From Cellulomonas triticagri (GTDB taxonomy: Bacteria > Actinomycetota > Actinomycetes > Actinomycetales > Cellulomonadaceae), in NCBI RefSeq assembly GCF_003696205.1, contig NZ_RFFI01000016.1, forward strand, positions 1 to 47,367: DNA of 47,367 nucleotides, given 5' to 3'. Each line of letters begins with the position of its first letter. Position 1 is the stretch's first letter. The notes under the pieces were generated by a model that saw only the letters and a program-made list of their open reading frames with translations, searched no databases and was not told the DNA's origin. The position numbers were made by a program, and so were the translations under genes. Below are positions 1 to 7,602 of this stretch, one piece after another.

Positions 1-1
1 G

Positions 2-721
2 CCACGGGCGGCCCGGACGGAGGCCGCACCACGCGGGACGCGCACCTCCGGGCACCCGGGCACGGCTCGCCCGGGCGGGCCCGGTCGACCGGGTGGGCCG
101 CCCCGGCTGCGGCTGACCCGCCGCGGCGTCGTCGTCCTCGGCGTCCTGGCCCTGCTCGTCGTCGGGGTCCCCGTGCTGCTCGTCGGCCGCCTGCTCTCCG
201 GACCCGAACCCGCCCCCGCCGCCGACGTGGTCGAGCTCCCCGACCCGACCTGCGTCCCCACGGCGACGCAGTCGCAGAACTGCTGGCCCGTGTTCGAGCG
301 CGGGGACGACGACCTGCTGGAGCAGTCCCCCTGGGTCACCGGGAGGCTGCGCGCCGGGGACGTCCGGACCGTGCTCGACCACGTCGCCGCGCGGTTCGAC
401 GCCACCGTCGAGCCCGTCGACCCGGACTCCTCGTGGGGCTGGGCGAACCGGGCCGTGCGCGGCGAGTCCGACGACGTCGTGTCGAACCACGCCTCCGGCA
501 CCGCGATCGACCTCAACGCCACCGAGCACCCCATCGGGGCGCGCGACACGTTCACGGACGACCAGGTCGACGCGATCCACGCGATCGTGGCCGAGGTCGC
601 CCCGGTGGTGGTCTGGGGCGGGGACTACGGCGGTCGCTCCGACGAGATGCACTTCGAGATCGTGGGCGACGCCGCGGCGGTCGCCGAGGTCGCGGCCCGG
701 CTCCGGGGCGGGACGACCTGA
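2..721 (+). CDS. M15-like peptidase, membrane-anchored (5' end outside window)
   Basis: The frame is open from the left edge, so the true start lies upstream; the GTG at 173 is inside the transmembrane segment. What is visible is a Pro/Gly/Arg-rich stretch, a hydrophobic helix (about 122-200 nt) and an extracellular domain. That domain carries the M15 (VanY/D,D-carboxypeptidase-like) signature: [10 protein letters not shown] supplies the His and Asp zinc ligands, and DEMHFEI supplies the last His with its catalytic Glu. These enzymes usually cut D-Ala-containing peptidoglycan cross-links or stem peptides outside the cell; the substrate here is inferred. It is a clear paralogue of the gene at 3223, sharing the PWVTGR and SSWGWA blocks. 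It differs by a Cys pair near the start of the mature domain (PTC...QNCW), possibly a disulfide. Confidence 0.8.
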   Translation, partial: PRAARTEAAPRGTRTSGHPGTARPGGPGRPGGPPRLRLTRRGVVVLGVLALLVVGVPVLLVGRLLSGPEPAPAADVVELPDPTCVPTATQSQNCWPVFERGDDDLLEQSPWVTGRLRAGDVRTVLDHVAARFDATVEPVDPDSSWGWANRAVRGESDDVVSNHASGTAIDLNATEHPIGARDTFTDDQVDAIHAIVAEVAPVVVWGGDYGGRSDEMHFEIVGDAAAVAEVAARLRGGTT

Positions 722-735
722 CGGAGCCCGGGCCG

Positions 736-741
736 TAGCAT
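736..741 (+). promoter_or_regulatory. -10 box TAGCAT, leaderless start of the 750 gene
   Basis: TAGCAT ends 8 nt before the GTG at 750, so transcription would begin at or next to the start codon. No Shine-Dalgarno sequence is seen in front of the GTG. Confidence 0.4.
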
Positions 742-749
742 CACGTGGC

Positions 750-1199
750 GTGACCGACACGTACCCCGTCATCACCTCGCCGTGGGGCGGTTTCACCCGC
801 GCCACCACCACGCTCACGGACGGCGAGGTCCTCGTCCACGACACGTACCTGCTCCATGCGGAGACCGCGCCCGCGCCGGAGCTGATGCTGACCACCGCGG
901 ACCCGGACGAGGCCGCCGCACTGGTCGAGCGCCTGGGCGCCTTCGCCGCCGACGTGCCCGGCTGGACCCGGCGCGCGACCGACGCGGTGGTCACGCACCT
1001 CAGCGAGGAGACGCCCGCCGAGGTCGAGCTCGACGACGCCGCGACGGACCTCGCCCTGCAGACCGTCGAGGCCCGACCCGGCGGGGACCTCGTGCTGCAC
1101 CTGGACGACACCTGCGGCGAGCACCTCCCGCACGGGTACTGGCCCGCCGTCCGCTTCGACGCGTCCGGCGCCGTGGCCGGGGTGACCGTCGAGGCGTGA
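750..1199 (+). CDS. conserved hypothetical protein, 149 aa
   Basis: A soluble acidic protein with no signal peptide or membrane segment; I do not recognise its family. The N-terminal half alternates strand-like segments (YPVITSPWGGF, EVLVHDTYLL), followed by an acidic helix rich in Ala and Glu and a C-terminal strand pair ending in GVTVEA. GTG at 750 is chosen because a -10-like TAGCAT lies just upstream and the codon bias matches the neighbours. It lies 28 nt after the peptidase gene, in the same direction. Confidence 0.6.
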   Translation: MTDTYPVITSPWGGFTRATTTLTDGEVLVHDTYLLHAETAPAPELMLTTADPDEAAALVERLGAFAADVPGWTRRATDAVVTHLSEETPAEVELDDAATDLALQTVEARPGGDLVLHLDDTCGEHLPHGYWPAVRFDASGAVAGVTVEA

Positions 1200-1202
1200 G
1201 CC

Positions 1203-1376
1203 CTAGGAGTCCTCGCGGTCCTGCTCGTCCCACGCCTCGCTGCGGGCGCGGGCCTTGTCCAGGGCGTGCTGCGCGGCCTCCCGCGTCGGGTACGGGCCCA
1301 TCAGGTGCGCCCACGTCGTCTGCTTGCCCTGCTCGACCTGCCCGGTCTCGGTGTTGAAGTAGAACTCGTCGGCCAC
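1203..1376 (-). CDS. small conserved SPOR-like protein, 57 aa
   Basis: The translation begins [17 protein letters not shown] and ends with an acidic tail (WDEQDREDS). The pattern aromatic-N-T-x-T-G-x-V-E, then [10 protein letters not shown] and a Lys/Arg/Ala helix is that of small actinobacterial proteins often annotated as methionine-aminopeptidase-associated or SPOR-domain proteins. Their function is not known to me. The start GTG at 1376 has a good Shine-Dalgarno (GGAGG, 5 nt spacer). It is divergent from map, 68 nt away, and this neighbour relationship is common in actinomycetes. Confidence 0.75.
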   Translation of the reverse strand: MADEFYFNTETGQVEQGKQTTWAHLMGPYPTREAAQHALDKARARSEAWDEQDREDS

Positions 1377-1431
1377 AGCGCCCTCCTGGTGCTCCCGGGC
1401 CGCCGGTTCTCCGGAGGCGGCCCCTGGTTCG

Positions 1432-1437
1432 TAGACT
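1432..1437 (+). promoter_or_regulatory. -10 box TAGACT, leaderless start of map
   Basis: TAGACT lies 7 nt before the map ATG at 1445. The preceding bases are not a ribosome binding site, consistent with a leaderless transcript. Confidence 0.45.
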
Positions 1438-1444
1438 GCCAGCC

Positions 1445-2317
1445 ATGACGTCCGTTGACGCGCCGAGGCCGGCGCTCGTCCCGGGCACCGTCGGCCCCCG
1501 TCGGCAGGTGCCCGCCAGCATCCCCCGCCCCGAGTACGTCGACCGGCCCGCGCCGACGCCCTACGCGGGCAGCGACGTCGTCGCCCCCGAGGTGGTCGAG
1601 CGCATCCGCGTCGCTGCCCGGATCGCCGCGCAGGCGCTGGCGGAGGTCGGGCGGCACGTCGCCCCCGGTGTCACCACCGACGAGCTCGACCGCATCGGGC
1701 ACGAGTTCCTGCTCGACCACCACGCGTACCCGTCGACGCTGGGCTACCGCGGGTTCCCGAAGTCGCTGTGCACCTCCGTCAACGAGGTCGTCTGCCACGG
1801 CATCCCCGACTCGACGGTCCTCGTCGACGGCGACCTCGTGAACATCGACATCACCGCGTTCATCGGCGGCGTGCACGGCGACAACAACGCGACCTTCGGC
1901 GTCGGCGACCTCGACGAGGAGTCCCGGCTGCTGGTCGAGCGCACCCGCGAGTCCCTGGACCGGGCGATCAAGGCCGTCAAGCCCGGCCGGGAGATCAACG
2001 TCATCGGCCGGGTCATCGAGAAGTACGCCGCGCGGTTCGGCTACGGCGTCGTCCGGGACTACACCGGGCACGGCGTCGGCGAGGCCTTCCACTCCGGCCT
2101 CGTCATCCCGCACTACGACTCGGCGCCGATGTACGACCAGGTCATCGAGCCGGGCATGGTCTTCACCATCGAGCCGATGCTCAACCTCGGCACCCCCGAC
2201 TGGACGACGTGGGACGACGGGTGGACCGTGGTCACCGCGGACCTGCGCCGCAGCGCCCAGTTCGAGCACACCCTGCTGGTCACCGACACCGGAGCGGAGA
2301 TCCTCACACTCCCATGA
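1445..2317 (+). CDS. map: methionine aminopeptidase, type I
   Basis: Removes the initiator Met from nascent proteins. At 290 aa it has the roughly 40-residue Pro-rich N-terminal extension typical of actinobacterial MetAP1c (the RPALVPG...RRQVPASI block). The dinuclear metal ligands are all visible: D135 in NIDIT, D146 in HGDNN, H209 in TGHGVG, E243 in TIEP and E274 in FEHT. The active-site His in VCHGIP (H118) is also present. Its stop overlaps the start of ppgK by 4 nt (ATGA), so the two are probably translationally coupled. Confidence 0.97.
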   Translation: MTSVDAPRPALVPGTVGPRRQVPASIPRPEYVDRPAPTPYAGSDVVAPEVVERIRVAARIAAQALAEVGRHVAPGVTTDELDRIGHEFLLDHHAYPSTLGYRGFPKSLCTSVNEVVCHGIPDSTVLVDGDLVNIDITAFIGGVHGDNNATFGVGDLDEESRLLVERTRESLDRAIKAVKPGREINVIGRVIEKYAARFGYGVVRDYTGHGVGEAFHSGLVIPHYDSAPMYDQVIEPGMVFTIEPMLNLGTPDWTTWDDGWTVVTADLRRSAQFEHTLLVTDTGAEILTLP

Positions 2318-3111
2318 GCACCCACCACACGGCCCTGACGGGCACCGCGTTCGGCATCGACATCGGCGGCTCGGGCATCAAGGGCGCCCCCGTCGACCTG
2401 ACGACCGGCGAGTTCGCCGCCGACCGCATCCGCATCCCCACCCCGCAGCCCGCGACGCCCGCCGCCGTGGCCGCCACCGTCGCCGAGCTCGTCGGGCGGT
2501 TCGACCTGCCCGCCGACGCACCCATCGGCGTGACGTTCCCCGCCGTCGTGCAGCACGGCGTCGCGCGGTCCGCCGCCAACGTCGACGGCTCGTGGATCGG
2601 CACCAACATCGAGCACGTGCTCGGCGACGCGACCGGCCGCCGGGTCATCGCCGTCAACGACGCCGACGCCGCCGGGTACGCCGAGACCGTGTACGGCGCC
2701 GCGCGCTCCACGTCCGGCGTCACGTTCATCTGCACGCTCGGCACCGGCATCGGCTCCGCCATCGTCGCCGACGGCGTCCTCGTCCCGAACCTCGAGCTCG
2801 GGCACCTCGAGATCGACGGGCACGACGCCGAGACCCGCGCGTCCGACGCCGCCCGCGACCGCGAGGACCTCGACTGGGAGCAGTGGGCCGAGCGCCTGCA
2901 GCGGTACTTCGGCGTCATCGAGGACCTGTTCTGGCCCGACCTCATCGTCGTCGGCGGCGGCGTCAGCAAGCACCACGAGAAGTTCCTGCCGCTGCTGCAC
3001 CTGCGCGCGCCGATCGTGCCCGCCCAGCTGCGCAACGCCGCCGGGATCGTCGGGGCCGCGGCGCTCGCCGCGAAGGCCGGGACCCCCGTCGCCGGGGTCC
3101 GCGGGGACTGA
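2314..3111 (+). CDS. ppgK: polyphosphate glucokinase (ROK family)
   Basis: Phosphorylates glucose to glucose-6-phosphate using polyphosphate or ATP; characteristic of actinobacteria. 265 aa, matching the family length. The N-terminal phosphate-binding loop [11 protein letters not shown], the sugar-binding region around VNDADAAG, the second phosphate motif [10 protein letters not shown] and the [11 protein letters not shown] segment (where other ROK proteins carry His ligands) are all present. It starts inside the map stop codon (ATGA). A strong palindrome directly downstream probably ends the map-ppgK transcript. Confidence 0.95.
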   Translation: MSTHHTALTGTAFGIDIGGSGIKGAPVDLTTGEFAADRIRIPTPQPATPAAVAATVAELVGRFDLPADAPIGVTFPAVVQHGVARSAANVDGSWIGTNIEHVLGDATGRRVIAVNDADAAGYAETVYGAARSTSGVTFICTLGTGIGSAIVADGVLVPNLELGHLEIDGHDAETRASDAARDREDLDWEQWAERLQRYFGVIEDLFWPDLIVVGGGVSKHHEKFLPLLHLRAPIVPAQLRNAAGIVGAAALAAKAGTPVAGVRGD

Positions 3112-3117
3112 CCCCCG

Positions 3118-3148
3118 TCCTCGGGTGGAGGCCGCCTCCACCCGAGGA
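3118..3148. terminator. near-perfect palindrome after ppgK
   Basis: Two 15-nt arms (TCCTCGGGTGGAGGC and its exact reverse complement) are separated by one base, forming a stem of about 13 bp with a short loop just after the ppgK stop. There is no U-tract, which is common for actinobacterial terminators. It could alternatively be a protein-binding palindrome. Confidence 0.6.
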
Positions 3149-3209
3149 TCAGGGCCGGTGCGCCCCCGGACCGGTCCCCGGCCCGACGCGGCGGGCCCGG
3201 CGCCGTCCC

Positions 3210-3215
3210 TAGCGT
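3210..3215 (+). promoter_or_regulatory. -10 box TAGCGT, leaderless start of the 3223 gene
   Basis: TAGCGT is followed by 7 nt and the ATG at 3223. The same spacing recurs at many starts in this window. Confidence 0.45.
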
Positions 3216-3222
3216 CGGGGAC

Positions 3223-3822
3223 ATGGTCACCCTGCAGCTCACCCCCGCCGACGCACCGCCGCGCCCCCGGCGCGGCACCCGCCTGACCTGGCTCGTCGGG
3301 GTGACGGTGGTGCTGGTCGCCGGGATCGCCCTCGCCCTCGGCACCCGCGGCACCGACACCGCCCCGACCGGGTCGACCGGGCCTGTGTCCGTCAACGGCT
3401 GGCCCGCCGTCGAGTCCGGCGACGACCCGCGCCTCGCCCCGTTCCCGTGGGTGACCGGCCGCGTGCTCGACGGCGACGTGCACACCGTGCTGCTGCACGT
3501 CGCCGAGCGGTTCCACGCCGAGGTCGAGCCCATCGACGTCTCGTCGTCCTGGGGGTGGGCGTACCGGCCCGTGCGCGGCGAGGACGACGGCCTGTCCAAC
3601 CACGCGTCCGGCACCGCCGTGGACTTCAACGCGACCCTGCACCCCCTGGGCGCGAGCGACACGTTCACCGACGCGCAGCTCGTCGCCCTGCGGGCGATCC
3701 TCGACGAGGTCGCCCCGGTGGTGGCCTGGGGCGGGGACTTCGACCGCGCCGACGAGATGCACCTGGAGATCGTCGGCACCCCCGAGGAGGTCGCGGCGGT
3801 GGCCGCCCGCCTCGGCGGGTGA
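3223..3822 (+). CDS. M15-like peptidase, membrane-anchored paralogue
   Basis: 199 aa: a short basic cytoplasmic tail, one transmembrane helix (about residues 21-41), then an extracellular M15 domain. Zinc ligands are H127 and D134 in [10 protein letters not shown] and H180 in DEMHLEI, with E178 as likely catalytic base. The role is inferred to be peptidoglycan peptide trimming at the cell surface. It is strongly similar to the first gene of the window but lacks that protein's N-terminal Cys pair, so the two arose by duplication. ATG 3223 is fixed by the -10 box 7 nt upstream. Confidence 0.85.
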   Translation: MVTLQLTPADAPPRPRRGTRLTWLVGVTVVLVAGIALALGTRGTDTAPTGSTGPVSVNGWPAVESGDDPRLAPFPWVTGRVLDGDVHTVLLHVAERFHAEVEPIDVSSSWGWAYRPVRGEDDGLSNHASGTAVDFNATLHPLGASDTFTDAQLVALRAILDEVAPVVAWGGDFDRADEMHLEIVGTPEEVAAVAARLGG

Positions 3823-3847
3823 CCTGGCGCGCGGGGCGCGGCCGTCC

Positions 3848-3853
3848 TACCGT
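3848..3853 (+). promoter_or_regulatory. -10 box TACCGT, leaderless start of the 3861 gene
   Basis: TACCGT lies 7 nt before ATG 3861, within the 38-nt gap after the M15 gene. Confidence 0.45.
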
Positions 3854-3860
3854 GCGGCGC

Positions 3861-4256
3861 ATGGGAACCGTGGTGAGCCAGCTCAGCGTCGACGCCCACG
3901 ACCCCCTCGCGCTCGCGCGCTGGTGGGCCGACGTCCTCGGCTGGACCGTCGACCCCGACGAGGACGAGGGCACGGTCGACCTGCTGCCGCCCGACGGTGC
4001 CGCGACCCCGTGGATCTTCGTCCCCGTCCCGGACGACAAGCGCACCAAGAACCGCCTGCACGTCGACCTGCGTCCCGCCGACGGCGACGACCAGGCGACC
4101 GAGCTCACCCGGCTGCTCGCCCTCGGGGCCGTCCGCGCCGACGTCGGCCAGGGCGACGACGTCTCCTGGCACGTGCTCGCCGACCCGGAGGGCAACGAGT
4201 TCTGCCTGCTCAGCCGCACCCTCGCGCAGGTCGCCCGGGATGCCGCCGCCGGGTGA
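3861..4256 (+). CDS. VOC family (glyoxalase-like) protein
   Basis: 131 aa, a single vicinal-oxygen-chelate module of the small actinobacterial Glyoxalase_6-like type. Family marks are the opening [22 protein letters not shown], the middle strand RLHVDLRP carrying a His metal-ligand candidate, and the closing [15 protein letters not shown] with the conserved D-P-E-G-N-E-F. Members bind a metal or a small molecule; no reaction can be assigned. The start has a -10 box immediately upstream. Confidence 0.85.
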   Translation: MGTVVSQLSVDAHDPLALARWWADVLGWTVDPDEDEGTVDLLPPDGAATPWIFVPVPDDKRTKNRLHVDLRPADGDDQATELTRLLALGAVRADVGQGDDVSWHVLADPEGNEFCLLSRTLAQVARDAAAG

Positions 4257-4306
4257 TTCCACCCCCCTGACCTGGCGCTCCGGATGCGACCTCCCGCACC
4301 CCGACC

Positions 4307-4312
4307 TACCGT
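4307..4312 (+). promoter_or_regulatory. -10 box TACCGT of csbD
   Basis: TACCGT lies about 35 nt before the start codon, which gives a short leader containing a clear ribosome binding site (AAGGAGG, 4337-4343). No good -35 is seen. Confidence 0.35.
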
Positions 4313-4347
4313 CGAGACATCAGGTCAGGCTGTCGAAGGAGGACCCC

Positions 4348-4521
4348 ATGGGACTGGACGACAAGATCGCGAACGCCGCCGAGAAGGTCGCCGGCAAGGT
4401 CAAGGAGGCCACGGGTCGCGCGAGCGACGACGAGCGCCTCGAGGCCGAGGGCCGCAGCGACCAGTCGAAGGCCGACATCAAGGACGCCGGCGAGAAGGTC
4501 AAGGACGCGTTCAAGCACTGA
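4348..4521 (+). CDS. CsbD family stress-response protein
   Basis: 57 aa, very hydrophilic, rich in Lys, Glu, Asp and Ala. It has the CsbD plan: MGLDDKIANAAEKVAGKVKE, then GRASDDERLEAEGRSDQSKADIKDAGEKVKDAF. CsbD proteins are general-stress proteins (sigma-B dependent in Bacillus) with no known biochemical activity. ATG 4348 follows a strong AAGGAGG. A GC-rich hairpin closes the unit. Confidence 0.92.
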   Translation: MGLDDKIANAAEKVAGKVKEATGRASDDERLEAEGRSDQSKADIKDAGEKVKDAFKH

Positions 4522-4532
4522 TCGCCGCCGTC

Positions 4533-4564
4533 GAGCCCCGTCCCGCACTCGCGGGGCGGGGCTC
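4533..4564 (+). terminator. hairpin terminator of csbD
   Basis: A 14-bp stem (GAGCCCCGTCCCGC pairing with GCGGGGCGGGGCTC, one G-U pair) with a 4-nt loop, 12 nt after the csbD stop. No U-tract follows. Confidence 0.75.
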
Positions 4565-4671
4565 CGTCGTGCCGGGACCGGGTGAGACGCGCGCCTGTTC
4601 ACCCGAACGGGCGCCTCCCGACCTGCGAGGACGCGGACCTGCCCCTAGCGTGGCCGCACCGTGGAGGGCTG

Positions 4672-4824
4672 ATGCCGGGGGGCACGATGGGCGAGGACGA
4701 CGAGCGCGACCGACCGGACGCGCGACCGCCGCACGAGCGGGACCGCGACCCCGGGCCGCTCGACCACGCCGACCTGCCCGTGGTCCCGCACCAGCGGGCG
4801 CCCCTCGACGACGAGGACGACTGA
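4672..4824 (+). CDS. small acidic/basic hypothetical protein, 50 aa
   Basis: A possible gene starting at ATG 4672 behind GGAGGG (4663-4668). The product is composed almost wholly of Asp, Arg, Pro, Glu and His, without hydrophobic core or recognisable domain, so it would be disordered. A -10-like TAGCGT lies at about 4646-4651. It converges with the next minus-strand gene, 11 nt away. The support is start signals only. Confidence 0.4.
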   Translation: MPGGTMGEDDERDRPDARPPHERDRDPGPLDHADLPVVPHQRAPLDDEDD

Positions 4825-4835
4825 CCCGCGGTCGC

Positions 4836-5153
4836 TCAGCCGAGCGGCGCGACCCGCACCGGGGCCTGGAACCGCACGCCGCCGCCCCGCACCGGCACCG
4901 GCTCCCACTCCCCCGCCTGCACCAGGCCGACCACGTCCAGGTGCACCTGCGCGATGTCCGCGAGCGGCACCGGGAAGTCCGGCGACGTGGTCCGGCTCTC
5001 CGCCAGCGGCCCGCCGCCCTCGGCCAGCAGCGTGAGCGTCCAGGTCAGCGCCGCCGGACCCGCCGCGACGGGCGAGTGCACCGCCACGTGCCGGGCCAGC
5101 GCCGCGTCCGCACCGCTGAGCGCAGCGATCCGCGGCAGCCGTCGACGTCGCAT
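4836..5153 (-). CDS. hypothetical protein, 105 aa
   Basis: Starts at ATG 5153 with a basic N-terminus (MRRRRLPRIAALSG), followed by mixed strands (ALTWTLTLLAEGG, PVPLADIAQVHLDVVGLV) and an acidic-basic tail. It has no signal peptide or membrane helix and I do not recognise the family. A TAGGGG sequence 6 nt before the ATG may be a weak leaderless promoter. It lies downstream of the Abi-like gene on the same strand, with 113 nt between. Confidence 0.5.
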   Translation of the reverse strand: MRRRRLPRIAALSGADAALARHVAVHSPVAAGPAALTWTLTLLAEGGGPLAESRTTSPDFPVPLADIAQVHLDVVGLVQAGEWEPVPVRGGGVRFQAPVRVAPLG

Positions 5154-5266
5154 GTCGTCCCCCTACGTCCCCCTGCGGGGGCCGTCGACACCAGCCCCCG
5201 GGGACAGCCTGACCCGTCTGGCACCCCGACGGGGGGACCTTCGCACCTGGCGCGCGCCGGACCGGG

Positions 5267-5998
5267 TCATGGAGCGGCGGCGAGCAGCCCCGGGACCCGC
5301 GACTCTCCGGCCACCCACTCCGCCAGGTCCCGGTCCACCATCCGCAGCAGGAGCGCGCACGTCGAGATCCCTTCCTCGACGGAGACCCGGGGCCGGGCAG
5401 ACTGCCCGCGGCCGGGCAGCGGGATGCCCGTCACCAGAGGCTCGTGGTGCGCCGCGCGGCTGCGCAGCGCCTGCACGACGAGCGCGTGCCCGTGGGTCCA
5501 CGCCCGCGTGAACCGCGCTCCGGCGGCCGCCGCCTCGTGCCGCCCGCCCGGGAACGCCGCGGCCAAGCAGGGGCGCCAGAGCCGCTCCTCGTAGCTGACC
5601 GGCCACTGCTGCGGCGGACGCGACCCCACGACGCCCCCAGCGTCCAGCAGCTCGACCCAGAAGCCGAGCATGAGCTGCGCGACGATCCGCCCGGGCGTGC
5701 GGTCCCGCGTCGGGAGACGCCGCCACGCGGCAGCGAGCTTGGCACGCGACCGCTCGTCCAGGCCGATGTCGTGGAGGTACCACTCGTCGCCGTGCTCGGC
5801 CGTCAGCGCGCCGTTGAGGGCGTTGCGGAGTGCCACCTCCACGATCGCGATGTCCGCCAGCACCGCCGCCGCGAGGTCCCGGTCCCAGACGTACAGGTCG
5901 AGTGCTCGTCCGTGGTCGCCGGCAGCGGCCCGCAGGTACGTACCGAAGCGGTCCGGCGAGATGGCACGATCCAGCGCGACGGCGTGCCGAGGGATCAC
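5267..5998 (-). CDS. Abi-like protein (Abi_2/AbiD-F type, HEPN)
   Basis: 243 aa. Matches the Abi-like family plan: RAISPDRFGTYL, LDLYVWDRDLAAAVL, VEVALRNALNGAL near residues 53-65, GRIVAQLMLGFWVELL at 103-118, and LRSRAAHHEPL near 178-188. The last block contains R179-x4-H184, the R-x4-6-H pattern of HEPN ribonucleases. Relatives in Lactococcus (AbiD/AbiF) abort phage infection; an RNase role here is inferred from the family. Start GTG 5998 is chosen because a purine-rich GGGGAG precedes it and the family begins there. No antitoxin or methylase partner is adjacent. Confidence 0.75.
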   Translation of the reverse strand: MIPRHAVALDRAISPDRFGTYLRAAAGDHGRALDLYVWDRDLAAAVLADIAIVEVALRNALNGALTAEHGDEWYLHDIGLDERSRAKLAAAWRRLPTRDRTPGRIVAQLMLGFWVELLDAGGVVGSRPPQQWPVSYEERLWRPCLAAAFPGGRHEAAAAGARFTRAWTHGHALVVQALRSRAAHHEPLVTGIPLPGRGQSARPRVSVEEGISTCALLLRMVDRDLAEWVAGESRVPGLLAAAP

Positions 5999-6188
5999 CC
6001 TGCTCCCCTTCCCCGTGCCGGTTCGGATACGCTGGTCGTGAACTCCCCGGATCCGCCTCTCTGGTCTCGAACCATGACGCGGCCGGGGTTCTTCACGTCC
6101 GGGCCCCGTCCCGGACGCGACCGCTGCTCCATCGTCGTCGGCGAGCCGCCACCTACCGCTCGCGACGGCCACGCACCCCGCGCGGCAC
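5999..6188. other. 190-nt gene-free stretch
   Basis: Lies between the Abi-like gene and the GNAT gene, both on the minus strand, and should contain the Abi-like promoter. I see no convincing -35/-10 pair, no tRNA fold and no coding frame with codon bias. Confidence 0.4.
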
Positions 6189-6710
6189 CTACAGCCGGCG
6201 CTCCAGCAGCAGCACGTCCCGCCACTCGCCGGCCCGCGGGCCGTGCGCCATCCGGCCCAGCCGCTCGCGTTCGCCGACCACGCGGAACCCCGCGGCGGCG
6301 TGCAGGGCGAGGCTGCCCGCGTTCTCGGGGAACACCGCCGACTGCAGCGTCCACAGCCCGCCGTCACGGGCCGACACCACCAGGGCGTCCAGCAGCGTGC
6401 GGCCGACACCGCGCCCCCGGGCCGCCGACCCCACGTAGAGGGACACCTCGACCACCCCCGCGTAGACGGGCCGCGCCGACACCGGCGACACCGCCACCCA
6501 CCCGAGGACCGCCCCGCTGCCGGGGTCCAGCGCGACGAACCGGTGCCCGGGCAGGTGCGAGGCGTCGAACGCCGCCCAGTCCGCGGGCGCCTGCTCGAAC
6601 GTCGCGTGACCGGTCGCGATGCCCTCGGCGTGCACGGCGGCGACACCCGCCGCGTGCTCGGCGGACATCGGCACGACCTGCACGGACGCGGTCTGCGGGG
6701 TCTCGTCCAC
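6189..6710 (-). CDS. GNAT N-acetyltransferase, phosphinothricin-acetyltransferase-like
   Basis: 173 aa. The opening VPMSAEHAAGVAAVHAEGI followed by ATGHATFEQ is typical of the phosphinothricin/methionine-sulfoximine acetyltransferase (Pat/Bar) subgroup. The acetyl-CoA loop RGRGVGRTLLDALV (R-G-x-G) and the C-terminal NAGSLALHAAAGFRVVG are conserved. Substrates in this subgroup are small amines or amino-acid analogues; the specific one is unknown. GTG 6710 is preferred (CATGAT -10-like box 6 nt upstream), although a GTG or ATG a few codons downstream is possible. Confidence 0.85.
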   Translation of the reverse strand: MDETPQTASVQVVPMSAEHAAGVAAVHAEGIATGHATFEQAPADWAAFDASHLPGHRFVALDPGSGAVLGWVAVSPVSARPVYAGVVEVSLYVGSAARGRGVGRTLLDALVVSARDGGLWTLQSAVFPENAGSLALHAAAGFRVVGERERLGRMAHGPRAGEWRDVLLLERRL

Positions 6711-6826
6711 CCCGTCATCATGCGCCGGACGAGGGTCTCGCGCCGACACACCCGGGCGCGTGTCGGCGACCCGCCGGGGCGACCTGGGACAGCGCATCCC
6801 GGGTCGCGGGGGGTCGGTGCCCTCCG

Positions 6827-6832
6827 TAACGT
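6827..6832 (+). promoter_or_regulatory. -10 box TAACGT of the CAP-domain gene
   Basis: TAACGT would give a leader of about 45 nt that contains the ribosome binding site AGGAGGAG (6873-6880). No consensus -35 is visible. Confidence 0.35.
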
Positions 6833-6884
6833 CGATGGGGTTGTTCGGGCCTCGTGCCCATCCGAGGAGTCCAGGAGGAGTCCC

Positions 6885-7385
6885 ATGTCGAAGCGCCTGT
6901 GGATCACCAGCAGCCTCGCGGCCACCGGTCTGGTCGCCGTCGCCACGCCCGCCGTCGCGGGCACCGACGCCGCCGCGACCGTGCCCGCCGACGCGCCCAC
7001 CATGGTCGTCACCGCGACCGACGCCGACGCCGCCGAGGCGACCATCCTGCAGCGCACCAACCAGCTGCGGGCGAGCGAGGGCAAGCCCGCCCTCGTCCGG
7101 AACGCCGCCATGGACGCCGTCGCCGCGAACTGGGCGACGCACATGGCCACGACCGGCGACTTCCGGCACAACCCGGACTACAGCCGACAGATCCCGGCCG
7201 GGTGGCGGACCGCCGGGGAGAACATCGCGATGAACTCGTTCGACCCGGTGTACCTGTACACGCAGTGGCAGAACTCTCCCGGCCACAAGGCCAACATGGT
7301 CAACCCCGCGTTCAACCGCATCGGCATCGGCGTGGTCGAGCACAACGGCGCCTACTACGGCGTCCAGGTCTTCGGCGGCTACTGA
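6885..7385 (+). CDS. secreted CAP (SCP/PR-1) domain protein
   Basis: 166 aa. A Sec signal peptide (MSKRLWITSSLAATGLVAVA) has a likely cleavage after AVA near residue 25. A CAP domain follows with the conserved residues of the bacterial family: the His in DFRHNP, the Glu in AGENIA and the His in SPGHKANM, ending in YGVQVFGGY. CAP proteins are extracellular; their activity in bacteria is largely unknown. The start has a strong AGGAGGAG. It stands alone with its own promoter and terminator. Confidence 0.93.
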   Translation: MSKRLWITSSLAATGLVAVATPAVAGTDAAATVPADAPTMVVTATDADAAEATILQRTNQLRASEGKPALVRNAAMDAVAANWATHMATTGDFRHNPDYSRQIPAGWRTAGENIAMNSFDPVYLYTQWQNSPGHKANMVNPAFNRIGIGVVEHNGAYYGVQVFGGY

Positions 7386-7406
7386 GCCCCACCGCACCGC
7401 TCGAAC

Positions 7407-7441
7407 GAGCGCCCCGTCCGGTCCTCCCGGGCGGGGCGCTC
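7407..7441 (+). terminator. hairpin terminator of the CAP gene
   Basis: The left arm GAGCGCCCCGTCCGG pairs with the right arm CCCGGGCGGGGCGCTC (an uneven match at the loop end), followed by a short T-rich run (CGCTTTGCTT). Confidence 0.8.
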
Positions 7442-7475
7442 GCTTTGCTTCCACCCGGTCAGATTTGACCATCCC

Positions 7476-7504
7476 TTGACGATCGCTCCGCGGAGGCATA
7501 GGTT
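7476..7504 (+). promoter_or_regulatory. strong sigma-70-type promoter (TTGACG-17-TAGGTT)
   Basis: TTGACG (7476-7481), a 17-nt spacer and TAGGTT (7499-7504) form one of the best -35/-10 pairs in the window. It predicts a start near 7511, only about 17 nt before a large hairpin and about 90 nt before the next gene. Confidence 0.65.
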
Positions 7505-7510
7505 CTGGAT

Positions 7511-7575
7511 GCACGACGAGGTCGGCCGAGAGCCCCGGCCGAGCGGTGCGACACCGCTCCGGGGCTCTCCGCTTG
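7511..7575 (+). ncRNA. candidate small RNA or attenuator hairpin
   Basis: An 11-bp stem (7528-7538 with 7559-7569) stacks, across a 3-nt bulge, on a 7-bp stem (7542-7548 with 7552-7558) capped by CGA. The hairpin is followed by CGCTTGCCCC, a poor but usable termination tail. With the promoter at 7476 this predicts a transcript of about 60-65 nt with little coding capacity. The downstream ASCH gene has its own leaderless-type box. It may be a free small RNA or a premature terminator; I recognise no known RNA family. Confidence 0.45.
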
Positions 7576-7602
7576 CCCCGGTGACCCTGGGAGACTGACC
7601 CG

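Noticed and set aside
4582..4671. Upstream extension of the 50-aa ORF starting at 4582
   Set aside because: It overlaps a -10-like box and lacks a ribosome binding site; ATG 4672 has GGAGGG.
6010..6075. tRNA-like sequence with GGTTCG and GAACC elements
   Set aside because: No cloverleaf with acceptor, D, anticodon and T arms could be built.
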